Source: Maribacter sp.
GTDB taxonomy: Bacteria > Bacteroidota > Bacteroidia > Flavobacteriales > Flavobacteriaceae
Direction: 5' to 3'
NCBI GenBank assembly: GCA_029287355.1
Contig: JARFRH010000059.1
Span: 1-34,402 of the forward strand
DNA length: 34,402 nucleotides
Numbering within the stretch: position 1 is the stretch's first letter; each line of letters opens with the position of its first letter. This document shows positions 1 through 8,631 of this stretch, piece by piece. The position numbers were made by a program, and so were the translations under genes. Below the pieces are notes generated by a model. The model was given only the letters and a program-made list of their open reading frames with translations, had not been told where the DNA came from and ran no database searches.

Positions 1-1165
1 CGATATTCGCTGGGTCAATGTAGTCCATATTGGCGTTCGTTGTTGCATACACCCCCCGGGAATTGGAAGTATCACTTCTTTTCATAGGAACGCCATTTAC
101 GACGACTAAGGCATTGGTATTCATATTGATACTACCATTACCTCTTATCTTTGCAGCGCCTAGGCCACCAGAAGATCTATCCCAAGCATTTTGACCTGGA
201 ATTTCAAGACCGGCTACTTTGGTATTAATTGCATCTCCGACAACTGTAGTTACTTCCGAAATCTCACTTGCATCTAATTCGGAAACCGTATATCCGATGG
301 ACTCTTTCTTCTGAAACCCGTAACCCGTAAGTGCCAATTCTGCCTTGTCAAGTTGTTCTTCAATAACAACAACCTCGTCCAAGGCTACGATATTGGCCTC
401 CATAAACACATTGGTATGGGTCATTGCCTCAATGGCGACCACTTTCACGGTTTTATTGTTCCTACTGGTTATGACCAAAGTGTCGCCTACTTGAGCGGGA
501 ATCGAAAAATCACCTGTGGGCCCTGTCAAAAAGCTATCGGATAAACCTTTAACCATTACCCTTACATCAGGGGCCGGTTTGTTGTCTATATAAACCGTTC
601 CGCCTATATTAGATTTTTGCCTTGGTTTACCTTCCGCTGCCTTTTGTTGAAGTTTCTTGACATTTTCAGGAAGCATGTTCGCGAAGTCCATCAGGCGACT
701 CTTGTTCAATAGCGCAGTGCGCTCCAAGAATTTCGCATCTCGATTGGGGCTGCTATTGATCAAATAGCTCTTTCCGTCCAAAGACAAAATATCTGTCGAT
801 AGCGTTTTTTGACCATCCGTAAAAACATAAACATTCGAGCTTTTGATTTTTCCTTTTAAGCCACTATAAATTGTTCCGCCATCATATGAAACTTGCTCCA
901 AGTCGTGTTTGAGTTGGGTCCAGTCCCCATCCTTTATCTTGTATATCTTTTCCTCCGTATCAATACCAAACAATAACAGTTGAACTTCCTGATGGGTGTT
1001 TCTCTCAAAAAGTTTTTCCAATACCGATAATTCTTTATCCAAATCGCGCACCGCCATGGAGGCCGAAACATCCCAACAGATAGTGATATTCCTATTTGCC
1101 TCTTCTTGGGAGCTTACCAACAGCATCCCAAAAAAGAACATGACAATGGAGGCTGTCTCTTTCAT
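1..1165 (-). CDS. VWA domain - carboxypeptidase regulatory domain - TonB plug protein (partial, 3' end outside window)
   Basis: This open frame is missing from the ORF track because it runs off the window edge. I translated it by hand from the ATG at 1165 and found no stop down to base 1. It starts with a signal peptide (hydrophobic IVMFFFGMLLVSS, about residues 7-19). A von Willebrand factor A domain follows with the MIDAS motif DVSAS (D32, S34, S36) and a later VYVFTDG strand. Around residues 195-270 is a CarboxypepD_reg-like beta-sandwich (IGGTVYIDNKPAPDVRVMV). Then comes a TonB plug with typical SusC/RagA wording (VAGLEIPGQ, AAKIRGNGSINMN, ALVVVNGVPM, MDYIDPANI). Plug domains normally gate an outer-membrane beta-barrel, and whether a barrel follows is not visible here. 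The gene lies 57 bp downstream of the M24 peptidase on the same strand. The domain calls are firm; the function is unknown. Confidence 0.85.
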   Translation of the reverse strand, partial: MKETASIVMFFFGMLLVSSQEEANRNITICWDVSASMAVRDLDKELSVLEKLFERNTHQEVQLLLFGIDTEEKIYKIKDGDWTQLKHDLEQVSYDGGTIYSGLKGKIKSSNVYVFTDGQKTLSTDILSLDGKSYLINSSPNRDAKFLERTALLNKSRLMDFANMLPENVKKLQQKAAEGKPRQKSNIGGTVYIDNKPAPDVRVMVKGLSDSFLTGPTGDFSIPAQVGDTLVITSRNNKTVKVVAIEAMTHTNVFMEANIVALDEVVVIEEQLDKAELALTGYGFQKKESIGYTVSELDASEISEVTTVVGDAINTKVAGLEIPGQNAWDRSSGGLGAAKIRGNGSINMNTNALVVVNGVPMKRSDTSNSRGVYATTNANMDYIDPANI

Positions 1166-1222
1166 AGTTAGTGGTATTTCTTTAAAACTATACTAAAATC
1201 CTAGTTTTTTCCAGTAATCACT

Positions 1223-2569
1223 TTAGTTGCCTTGATGCGCTTTGACTCTAGGAATCAACAAAAGTTCGGTTTGTCTTCCATTCACATAACGAAACCCATT
1301 TTCGCCATAAAAGCCTGCTTCTTCCAGCATAATTCTGATATCCCTTTTCCATTCGGGAACAGTAATGGTCGTATTTAATTCAATCGCATAGACCGTATTC
1401 GGGTTTAACGGATAATTCTCCCCGTCATCTTTCATTACCCCACCTTGAGAATCCCACATGCCGATTGTGGTGCCTGCTGAATGACCATACAGTCCTAAGG
1501 GATGGGTATAGATAGACGGCCGCAAACCAGCTGTCTTAGCATCCGATAAAGCCTTTGCCAAAATCTCGTTACCGGTTTTCCCTTGAATCATATTCGTAGT
1601 AAGAAAATCTTGAACGCGATTACCATCTTTCAATCCGTCAACCAAGTATTTAGGAGCTTCTTTTTCTTGCCGCTTGAGCACATAAGCCAATTCTTGACAA
1701 TCGGTATTCAACCGCAAATAGGTAATTCCGAAATCACAATGTAGCAAGTCGCCTGGAAAAATAACCATGTCATCAGGTCTTCCGGAAAACGAATACATAT
1801 GACTCACCAAATCCTCACTCGTGCGTTGTACGTCTACAGTTGGGTGAAACCATGTTTCCAAGCCAAGGTCGGTTACTTTTTGGCGCATCCACCACTCCAC
1901 TTCCGCAGTGTTCGTTACGCCTGGAGTAATTACTTTTTCTGAAAACGCTTCTGCGATGATATCATGGGTGATGTCAACCAACTGATTGTAGATAACCATC
2001 TCTCGTGCTGTTCGGGTTTCAATCCATCGCACAGCCAGTTGTTCGGCCGAAACTACTTTCTTAAGATGTTTTTTCGGTAGATTTCGTATAAATGCATCAA
2101 AGTCCGTTTTGTCAAGTCCGTCCGCAATATTGTGGTCTTCGGAGAAATTCAATCCTATTTTCTTTGGATTTCGTTCTTCTATCAGTTGAATCAGTCGTTT
2201 CCATTGGTTGGGTTCCTTCTCCTTGTCCCAAGCCGATTCAATATTATCCCCAACATTATATCTAGCCACAGCAAGCTTTTCGATGGTATTATTGGCTTTA
2301 TTCCTATAAAACAAAAGAATAGTTCTTCTACGGGCATTCAACCAAGTCGAAGGAAGCATTGTTCGCAATACCGGATCCTCATTGTATTCACGTGAAATGA
2401 CGATCCACATATCAATATCCGATATGTCCATCAAGGTAGGTAGCAAATTGTCAAACCGATCTGCTAAAATTTCATCGATAACTCTTGCGCGTTCTACTTC
2501 AGGCAGAATTTGTTGTGCAGTAGTAGGTGATGAAACAAATAATATAAGGGAAATAAAAAGGTTCTTCAT
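1223..2569 (-). CDS. Secreted M24-family metallopeptidase (Xaa-Pro aminopeptidase-like)
   Basis: Creatinase/aminopeptidase P fold. Residues 1-19 are a Sec signal peptide (LFISLILFVSSPTTA, then QQ), so the enzyme acts outside the cytoplasm. An N-terminal creatinase-like domain (about 25-185) precedes the C-terminal pita-bread domain. Candidate metal ligands are D279 and D290 (HCDFGITYLRLNTD), the histidines of HPLGLYGHSAG (356-363), E397 (YAIELN) and E416/E417 (RIMLEE). Members of the family remove an N-terminal residue in front of proline using two metal ions. The last-ligand region is less canonical than in E. coli PepP, so dipeptidase or other M24 specificity is possible. It lies just downstream of menE on the same strand, with no sign of a link to quinone synthesis. 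Confidence 0.85.
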   Translation of the reverse strand: MKNLFISLILFVSSPTTAQQILPEVERARVIDEILADRFDNLLPTLMDISDIDMWIVISREYNEDPVLRTMLPSTWLNARRRTILLFYRNKANNTIEKLAVARYNVGDNIESAWDKEKEPNQWKRLIQLIEERNPKKIGLNFSEDHNIADGLDKTDFDAFIRNLPKKHLKKVVSAEQLAVRWIETRTAREMVIYNQLVDITHDIIAEAFSEKVITPGVTNTAEVEWWMRQKVTDLGLETWFHPTVDVQRTSEDLVSHMYSFSGRPDDMVIFPGDLLHCDFGITYLRLNTDCQELAYVLKRQEKEAPKYLVDGLKDGNRVQDFLTTNMIQGKTGNEILAKALSDAKTAGLRPSIYTHPLGLYGHSAGTTIGMWDSQGGVMKDDGENYPLNPNTVYAIELNTTITVPEWKRDIRIMLEEAGFYGENGFRYVNGRQTELLLIPRVKAHQGN

Positions 2570-2662
2570 CGTATTTAAATTGAATTATGAAATTACAAAA
2601 TATTGAAATGAATTGGATTTACTTCAGCATATCTAAGGCATACCTTATCCTCTAAAACAGGC

Positions 2663-3841
2663 TCATCCTATAATTTGCTTTAGGGTTTCCTTTCTACGAA
2701 TTTTGTCGGTATCCGTGCGTATGAAATTTGGAAGTGAGTAAACAGTTGTCGGTATTTCATATCGCTCTAAAGCACCATTTTCTTTTATCTCACGAAGTAT
2801 GGTCTCTAAATCCGTATTACCCTCACACACTAGGACCAATCTCTGACCAAATTCTTCATCGGGCATTCCCGCAACAAAAAAAGAATTGTTTAAGAAAGGA
2901 GCTAACTTTGCCTCGATCAGCTCTGGAAATAGTTTAACCCCGCCAGAATTGATGACATTGTCAAAACGACCCAACCATTCGAACTCCGTTTCTGATATCA
3001 GCTTAACGATGTCATTTGTGACTATGGTTTCTGAAGCGATTTTTGGAGCATCCAAAACAAGACAATGCCTTTCATCCAATGAGAAAGTAACATTTGGCAA
3101 GGCCTTAAAACCATGGTGTTTATCTACGCTCTTTCTGTCAACAGCGGTCTCGACTGTGTCTGTCTTGCCCGCAGACAGGCTCGACCTGACGGCTCCACTA
3201 TTAATTTTCTTAATAGCAACATGTGTAATCGTTTCCGTCATGCCATAAGTTTCATAAATCTGAGTGGACTTAGGCTGAACTTGTTTTTTCAATTGCATCG
3301 ATAGCGGGGCTCCACCAACTAATAGTATCATGATCTGTTCTATTTTAGCTAAACAATTTTGAAGCTGAAACGGCACCATGGCACAAAAATCATACTTCTT
3401 TTGTATGTGCTCCAGAGGGTTTGAGGATGGGGCAACATAATCCAATTCCAAACCTAAGACCATCGCTCGAACAAGCATCATCTTACCTGCTATGAATTGG
3501 GTTGGCAGGCATAGTAAACTTGTGTTCCCTGGCTGCAAATCAAAGAATGTTCCCGTCGCTATGGCCGAATTGACCATGTGTTGTTTTTTTAAAGGAATTG
3601 TTTTAGGTGTTCCTGTAGCACCTGAAGTATTGACTGTTAGCTCACTTGTTTGATCTAGCCAATCACTCAGAAAATCCCCTATATGCTGTTCATGTTCGAT
3701 ACCTTCCTTAATTAGGCTATAAGCGACTTCCTTAAGGTCATCAAAACCATAGCAAACTCCATTGAGTTTGAATTTTGGGTGTATGTTTTTAAAATTCAAG
3801 GAGGCTTCCATCATTTGAAGTTCCAATGGGGTTCTGAGCAA
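2663..3841 (-). CDS. menE: o-succinylbenzoate-CoA ligase MenE, with in-frame repeat-like insertion
   Basis: ANL-superfamily ligase that activates o-succinylbenzoate with ATP and CoA in menaquinone synthesis (cytoplasm). The phosphate-binding motif TVNTSGATGTPKT is at about residues 69-81, and the A5-type motif YETYGMTETITH at about 196-207. The C-terminal part has LGRFDNVINSGGVKLFPELIE (hinge region) and the end motif TDTDKIRRKETLK with the likely catalytic lysine. Residues about 215-243 (from SGAVRSSLSAG to DKHH) look foreign: they sit between the usual AIKKIN and FKALPNVTFS and come from DNA with an internal hairpin. The track start overlaps the upstream CPBP gene by 53 bp; M10 or M11 (3814/3811) is a plausible shorter start. 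menC lies just beyond the CPBP gene, which supports the assignment. Confidence 0.93.
   Translation of the reverse strand: MLRTPLELQMMEASLNFKNIHPKFKLNGVCYGFDDLKEVAYSLIKEGIEHEQHIGDFLSDWLDQTSELTVNTSGATGTPKTIPLKKQHMVNSAIATGTFFDLQPGNTSLLCLPTQFIAGKMMLVRAMVLGLELDYVAPSSNPLEHIQKKYDFCAMVPFQLQNCLAKIEQIMILLVGGAPLSMQLKKQVQPKSTQIYETYGMTETITHVAIKKINSGAVRSSLSAGKTDTVETAVDRKSVDKHHGFKALPNVTFSLDERHCLVLDAPKIASETIVTNDIVKLISETEFEWLGRFDNVINSGGVKLFPELIEAKLAPFLNNSFFVAGMPDEEFGQRLVLVCEGNTDLETILREIKENGALERYEIPTTVYSLPNFIRTDTDKIRRKETLKQIIG
3113..3199 (-). repeat. Palindromic repeat-like in-frame insert inside menE
   Basis: About 87 bp (29 codons) interrupt an otherwise normal MenE sequence. The core on the plus strand is CTGTCT (3160-3165), loop, AGACAG (3173-3178). 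With one bulged T the stem extends to CTGTCT-T-GC/GCAGACAG. The hexamer GTCGAG occurs on both sides when read on the minus strand (AGGTCGAGC and AGTCGAGAC). It is GC-richer than its surroundings. The length is a multiple of three and there are no stops, so the protein stays open. Boundaries are approximate because no relative was available to align. Confidence 0.6.
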
Positions 3842-4772
3842 GAAATACTTCCTTATCCACTACTTTTCCGAATAAACGCTCCTTCCAATTAGTCCAACCA
3901 TATTTTTTAGAAAAAATAAACAGCAAAATCGGATAAATGACCAAAACCGGGACAAACACATCCCATCCTAAAACAGGTTCTGAAATATCACGATAAAGTG
4001 ATTCCGTTTGAAATGCCGTCCAATCAGCAGTCACCAAAAGTGCTGTGGTGAGATTATTGGCTGTGTGAAAGCCTAAAGGCAATTCCAACCCTTCGTCCAT
4101 TAAGGTAAGAATTCCCAAGAAAAAACCCGTACCGATATAAAAGACCATAATACCATATCCCAATTTTTCAACTTCTGGATTAAATAGATGCATTACCCCA
4201 AATAGTATGGAAGTAAAGCATAGGGGTACCCATCTATTCTTAGCCAATAGGCCGATACCTTGCATCATATACCCTCGTAAATAGTATTCTTCCATGCTCG
4301 TCTGAATGGGAATCAAAACGATTGAAATCACCGCCAAAATCAGAAAAGGTTTCAAATTAAAATTGAACTCGTAATCTTTTGGAGATAACTGAATATCTAT
4401 GAATACGAATGCGATGGATATGATCGACCAAAGGATGAACGCGAAGAAAATACGCCCCCAGTCCACTTTCTTTCTAGAAGTCGTAAGTGACTTAATGGGC
4501 TGTTTGTGCACTAATTTTATCCAGATAAACAAGCAGGCCAGACCGATAACAAATGTCAATAGCATCAAAAACAGAAATAAGTTAGAACCCAAGGCTTCGG
4601 ACATTAGTCCCACATCTCCGCTGGCGAGGATGCTCATCGCATTTGATTTGGTAAATAAGGCAGCCATCAAAGGGGCCACGCCAAATATTTGCCAACCCAA
4701 AAAGATAACGCCGATACCCAAAAGGTAGCGCCAGAAGTCATGTTGACTTTTGTAAGCCTGTTCTATATACAT
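3789..4772 (-). CDS. CPBP-family intramembrane glutamic endopeptidase (CAAX-like)
   Basis: Polytopic membrane protein with about eight hydrophobic segments and the three CPBP motifs: EEYYLR (E161, E162, R166), FGVMH (H195) and HTANN (H236, N240). Family members cleave substrates inside the inner membrane; relatives include type II CAAX prenyl proteases and bacteriocin self-immunity proteins. The substrate here is unknown. The start overlaps the end of menC by 10 bp and the stop lies inside the 5' end of menE, so the three genes are likely translated as a coupled unit. The cytosolic tail (about 300-327) is encoded by the menE overlap and may be poorly constrained. Confidence 0.88.
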   Translation of the reverse strand: MYIEQAYKSQHDFWRYLLGIGVIFLGWQIFGVAPLMAALFTKSNAMSILASGDVGLMSEALGSNLFLFLMLLTFVIGLACLFIWIKLVHKQPIKSLTTSRKKVDWGRIFFAFILWSIISIAFVFIDIQLSPKDYEFNFNLKPFLILAVISIVLIPIQTSMEEYYLRGYMMQGIGLLAKNRWVPLCFTSILFGVMHLFNPEVEKLGYGIMVFYIGTGFFLGILTLMDEGLELPLGFHTANNLTTALLVTADWTAFQTESLYRDISEPVLGWDVFVPVLVIYPILLFIFSKKYGWTNWKERLFGKVVDKEVFLAQNPIGTSNDGSLLEF

Positions 4773-5815
4773 AATTCTTTAATTAGATTGGTTTTCCAGG
4801 TTTTGTGTGGATCGTAAGATAATGTTCCTTCAGAAACCGTCAAAGGGCTTTCAAGATTATTGGTAAACAAACTACCTGTACCTAGACCCTGTGGCAAGGA
4901 GTTTTTCAAAGTGAAGGTCCATTGCGCAATCGCATTCAAACCGATATTACTTTCCAAGGCACTGGTAATCCACCATTCAATATTCAATTTTTCCGCTAGT
5001 TGAATCCACTCCGTACTACCCTTAAAGCCACCCACTAAACTGGGCTTTAAAATAATATAATGCGGATGAATCGATTGTAGCAATTTTTCTTTTTCCGGCA
5101 CATCGAATATTCCGATAAGTTCTTCATCCAACGCGATGTCCAAGGGGGTTTGGGCACATAAGTCACTCATTTCCGAAATATTGCCTTGTTTAATAGGCTG
5201 TTCAATGGAATGAAGCTCAAGTTCAGATAAAACCTTTAACTTTTCTAGCGCATCGGTCTTTGAAAAAGCCCCATTTGCATCTACTCGCAGCTCGATTTGT
5301 TCTTTGGAAAAATTATTTCTTATGGATTTCAAAATAGCGACTTCCTTTTCAAAATCAATCGCTCCGATCTTCATTTTTATACATTGGAAGCCTTCCTTTA
5401 ACTTTTGCTCAATCTGTTCATTCATAAAGGCCTCATCTCCCATCCAAATCAATCCGTTAATTGGAATGCAGCACGCACCCGATGTAAATTCGGAAGGAAA
5501 AAGTTCAAATGGATTTTTAGATGACAGGGACAAAAAAGCCTGTTCGACGCCAAATTGAATACTGGGAAAGTTTCGTAGCGCTTCCCATAATCCGTCTTTT
5601 CCTAAATGGATATTGGAACAGGTCCATGTTAAGGTATCTTCATATTCCCGTACATTATCGATACTCAATCCCCTTAAAATACCGCATTCCCCAATGCCAT
5701 ATCTCCCCTCTTCCTCTAAAATCAAAAACCAGGTTTCTTTTTGGGTTAGAACTCCGCGAGAAGTTCCACTAGGTCTCTTAAAATCGAGAATATATTTTTT
5801 ATAGGTTGCCTGCAT
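4763..5815 (-). CDS. menC: o-succinylbenzoate synthase MenC
   Basis: Enolase-superfamily dehydratase that turns SHCHC into o-succinylbenzoate in menaquinone synthesis. The catalytic KxK is CIKMKIG (K147, K149). Metal ligands are D179 (RVDANGAF), E205 (HSIEQP) and D230 (ALDEEL), and the opposite catalytic lysine is K257 (IILKPSLVGG). The ending ITSALESNIGLNAIAQW fits the OSBS branch rather than dipeptide epimerases. Length (350 aa) is typical. The gene is divergent from the SDR gene (47 bp between starts) and overlaps the CPBP gene downstream, followed by menE, the next pathway step. Confidence 0.93.
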   Translation of the reverse strand: MQATYKKYILDFKRPSGTSRGVLTQKETWFLILEEEGRYGIGECGILRGLSIDNVREYEDTLTWTCSNIHLGKDGLWEALRNFPSIQFGVEQAFLSLSSKNPFELFPSEFTSGACCIPINGLIWMGDEAFMNEQIEQKLKEGFQCIKMKIGAIDFEKEVAILKSIRNNFSKEQIELRVDANGAFSKTDALEKLKVLSELELHSIEQPIKQGNISEMSDLCAQTPLDIALDEELIGIFDVPEKEKLLQSIHPHYIILKPSLVGGFKGSTEWIQLAEKLNIEWWITSALESNIGLNAIAQWTFTLKNSLPQGLGTGSLFTNNLESPLTVSEGTLSYDPHKTWKTNLIKELCI

Positions 5816-5862
5816 AGGATACTTTCAAATTTAGCTATATTTTAGATTATAAATAATATGGA

Positions 5863-6654
5863 ATGGGCAGGATTGATGGTAAAACAATATGGATAACAGG
5901 CGCATCTTCTGGAATTGGGGAAGCGCTTACCTACCAACTCGACAAGAAAAAATGCAAGCTGGTCATCTCTTCTAGAAAGGAAATAGAATTACAGCGGGTA
6001 AAAGCCAATTGTACTCATCAAGAAAATATTGAAATCATTTCGCTTGATTTATCGGATTTGAATGATATGCCTGAAAAAGCTACTTTGGCTTTTTCAGCTT
6101 TTGGGCAAATGGATATACTCATCAACAATGCTGGTATCAGCCAACGTTCTGAAATCATCAACACTGATATTTCGGTCTATAAACAGCTTATGGATATCAA
6201 TTATTTGGGAACGGTTGCCTTGAGTAAGGCAATACTACCCTATTTTATGAAAGCTAAAAATGGACACTTTGTTACGGTTTCAAGTTTGATGGGGAAATTT
6301 GCTGGCCCACAGCGTTCAGGATACTGTGGGTCTAAACACGCTTTGCATGGTTTTTTCGACGTACTGCGAATGGAACACGAAAAAGACGGAATTAGTGTCA
6401 CGATGATATGCCCGGGTTATGTGCAAACCAACATTGATAAAAACGCCCTTACTGCCGATGGAAGCCCACAAGAGAAGCATGATATTGAAAACCAAAATGG
6501 TTTACCCGTTGCGGTATTTGCACGGAAGATGATCCGAGCTATCGAACGACAAAAATATGAAGCCTATATGGGTAAAAAAGAAGTGATGGGTATTTACCTC
6601 AAACGATTTTTTCCGAAGCTATTACATCGAATCGTAGTCAAAAGCACAGAATAA
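5863..6654 (+). CDS. Short-chain dehydrogenase/reductase (SDR, DHRS7-like)
   Basis: Classical SDR: the nucleotide-binding motif TGASSGIG is at residues 12-19, NNAG at 88-91, the structural Asn in DINYLG, catalytic Ser in VTVSSLMG (about S141), and YCGSK with Y154 and K158. A cytoplasmic NAD(P)-dependent oxidoreductase is expected; the substrate cannot be read from sequence. The ATG at 5858 is in another frame and closes quickly, so 5863 is the start. It is the only plus-strand gene in the first 16.5 kb, diverging from menC and converging on the histidine kinase gene (9 bp apart). Confidence 0.88.
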   Translation: MGRIDGKTIWITGASSGIGEALTYQLDKKKCKLVISSRKEIELQRVKANCTHQENIEIISLDLSDLNDMPEKATLAFSAFGQMDILINNAGISQRSEIINTDISVYKQLMDINYLGTVALSKAILPYFMKAKNGHFVTVSSLMGKFAGPQRSGYCGSKHALHGFFDVLRMEHEKDGISVTMICPGYVQTNIDKNALTADGSPQEKHDIENQNGLPVAVFARKMIRAIERQKYEAYMGKKEVMGIYLKRFFPKLLHRIVVKSTE

Positions 6655-6663
6655 AATGAACGA

Positions 6664-8631
6664 TTACTTGAAGTTAAACCAAAAACGAACACCTTCGGAT
6701 GTTTTATCTATGTTCAATTTTGATTGTAGTTGATTTACTAAACGGTTCATCAATCGAATACCCATTGAGGCATTTGCGCGTTCATCCGTATCCTCAGGAA
6801 GTCCAATACCATTATCAGTATATTCAAAAAAGCCGTCTTGGTCTGCTATTTTTCGAAGGTGAATATAGATTTTTCCATCATCTTCACTGGTCGGAAAAGC
6901 GTACTTGAATGAATTGGAGACCAATTCATTTAGAATCAAACCAAAGGGAATGGCCCGATCAATATCCAGTTCAACATCTTCAGCATCGATGGTGATATTG
7001 ATCTTATGTCCGCCTTTTTTATAAACCGATTGTACGCTGTTTATCAAACTTTCGATATATCCTTGCATTTCAATGACCGAAAGATCGTCATGCTGATACA
7101 ATTTCTGATGTATCAACGCCATCGCCTTTACTCTGCTCTTACCTTCTTCCAGGGCTTCAATAGCTGCTTTGCTTCGTGTATTTTTAGTTTGAAGACTCAA
7201 AAGACTGGAAACCATCTGCAAATTGTTCTTCACCCTATGATGTATCTCTTTCAAAAGTGAATCTTTCTCAATTAAAGAATTTTCTATGATGTGCTTCTGC
7301 TCAGCGATCAAGCGTTGGTTTTTGATACTCTTTAAATAGGCATATACCAAACCTGCAAAACCGAGCAAGGTAAAAATCAATGAGATAAATACAAGACTGA
7401 TTTTCTCATCCTTTGCAATCATGTCGTTCTTTGACTTTTCCAGGGCAGCTCGCTGTTCTTCCATCATGCGTTCTGCATCGGCCTTGTCTTCCCCAACCAC
7501 AGCTGCCAATTGCTGTTGTCGTAAATCGGATTGATTCTCTTTTATAGAATCCCTAATGCGCATATTGCGCTTGTAGTATATTGATGCATTCTGAAAATTG
7601 TTCGTCCTATCGTAATACGAAGCTAGTAGGCGGTTCTTTTTTAAAACATTTTCCAATGTAATCGGTCGCGTACCATCGCTTAGATAATCAGTGGCTTTTT
7701 CAAAATCTTGTAATTGTAAGTAGCATCCCGCGATTTCCAATTTGTTTTCTACCAATTCGGACGAAAATATACCTGCATTATAGACTTTTATACTATCAAT
7801 ACTTCGCTCGAGATATGGTATGGCTTCTTCAAATTGCTTTAACAGGACATGACATTTGCCGATATTTCCATCGATAATCGCTCTTAAAACTTTGCTGTCC
7901 GTTTCTTGTTTATCCGACTTGTCCGCTATGACATCATTCAGATAAACATTTACGAAACCATGTGCCTTTTTATAATTGCGTAAGGCAGTCGGATAAGATT
8001 TATCTAATCTGAGGTAGGTACCTACATTATTCCAAAAAACAGCTTGCCCATAATAATCTTTTTCACCAACGTTTTTCTTCTCTTGCCTGAAGTAGTCGTT
8101 CATGGCATCACGGTGCAAACCAAGAGCTGAATAAATATCATAGAAGGCGACATTTTCATCAATACCTAATTCCTTCTTCTCTTTTCTAATTTCAATTTGA
8201 TCCGCATATAACTCTAGTTTCGAATAGGTGATATCCATCAATTCTAAAAGCATGGCTATGGTATCATCATCTAGTGATTCCTTATTGCCATAGAGTTCTT
8301 TGGCTATGGCCAAACTTTTGTCATAATCCCCTAGATCATGATGAATCTGGGATTGAACCAATTTATAATGGGTAATTGCAAGGGAATCTTTAATTTTCTC
8401 AGAATTATTCAGATATACGTTAACTGCATCTAACCAATCATAGGCAGAATTTTCGCTATACCGATTTGGTGTATTGAAGAAAAATACGAAGCGTTCTTCC
8501 GAGCCTTCGGAGTTTTTGAATTCATTAAAATACCCTTGGCCGGAAATTGCCTCAACCTGTGCAAAAACAGGGTACACAGAGAGATAATAAAGCAATAAGT
8601 AAATAAGAATCTTGAATGGGACTTTTTTCAT
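6664..8631 (-). CDS. TPR-containing sensor histidine kinase (HisKA_2 type)
   Basis: The layout is a signal peptide (residues 1-24, ending PVFAQ), a long helical-repeat sensor region with TPR-like units (about 80-375), a coiled coil (about 380-405), one membrane helix (about 409-432) and a cytoplasmic kinase. The phosphoacceptor motif EIHHRVKNNLQ places the His at 464/465, typical of HisKA_2/HWE-related kinases. The ATPase part has the N box LILNELVSNSFKYAFP, DNGIGLP and GIRLMNRLV. The sensor is expected in the periplasm. The likely partner is the LytTR regulator encoded upstream on the same strand, but 494 bp and a terminator lie between them, so the kinase probably has its own promoter. Confidence 0.92.
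   Translation of the reverse strand: MKKVPFKILIYLLLYYLSVYPVFAQVEAISGQGYFNEFKNSEGSEERFVFFFNTPNRYSENSAYDWLDAVNVYLNNSEKIKDSLAITHYKLVQSQIHHDLGDYDKSLAIAKELYGNKESLDDDTIAMLLELMDITYSKLELYADQIEIRKEKKELGIDENVAFYDIYSALGLHRDAMNDYFRQEKKNVGEKDYYGQAVFWNNVGTYLRLDKSYPTALRNYKKAHGFVNVYLNDVIADKSDKQETDSKVLRAIIDGNIGKCHVLLKQFEEAIPYLERSIDSIKVYNAGIFSSELVENKLEIAGCYLQLQDFEKATDYLSDGTRPITLENVLKKNRLLASYYDRTNNFQNASIYYKRNMRIRDSIKENQSDLRQQQLAAVVGEDKADAERMMEEQRAALEKSKNDMIAKDEKISLVFISLIFTLLGFAGLVYAYLKSIKNQRLIAEQKHIIENSLIEKDSLLKEIHHRVKNNLQMVSSLLSLQTKNTRSKAAIEALEEGKSRVKAMALIHQKLYQHDDLSVIEMQGYIESLINSVQSVYKKGGHKINITIDAEDVELDIDRAIPFGLILNELVSNSFKYAFPTSEDDGKIYIHLRKIADQDGFFEYTDNGIGLPEDTDERANASMGIRLMNRLVNQLQSKLNIDKTSEGVRFWFNFK

Noticed and set aside
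996-1196. 66-aa plus-strand ORF near the M24 gene
   Set aside because: It is antisense to the signal peptide and VWA start of the partial minus-strand gene.
2634-2647. TAAGG-CATA-CCTTA hairpin after menE as a terminator
   Set aside because: A five-base stem with no following T run on either strand.
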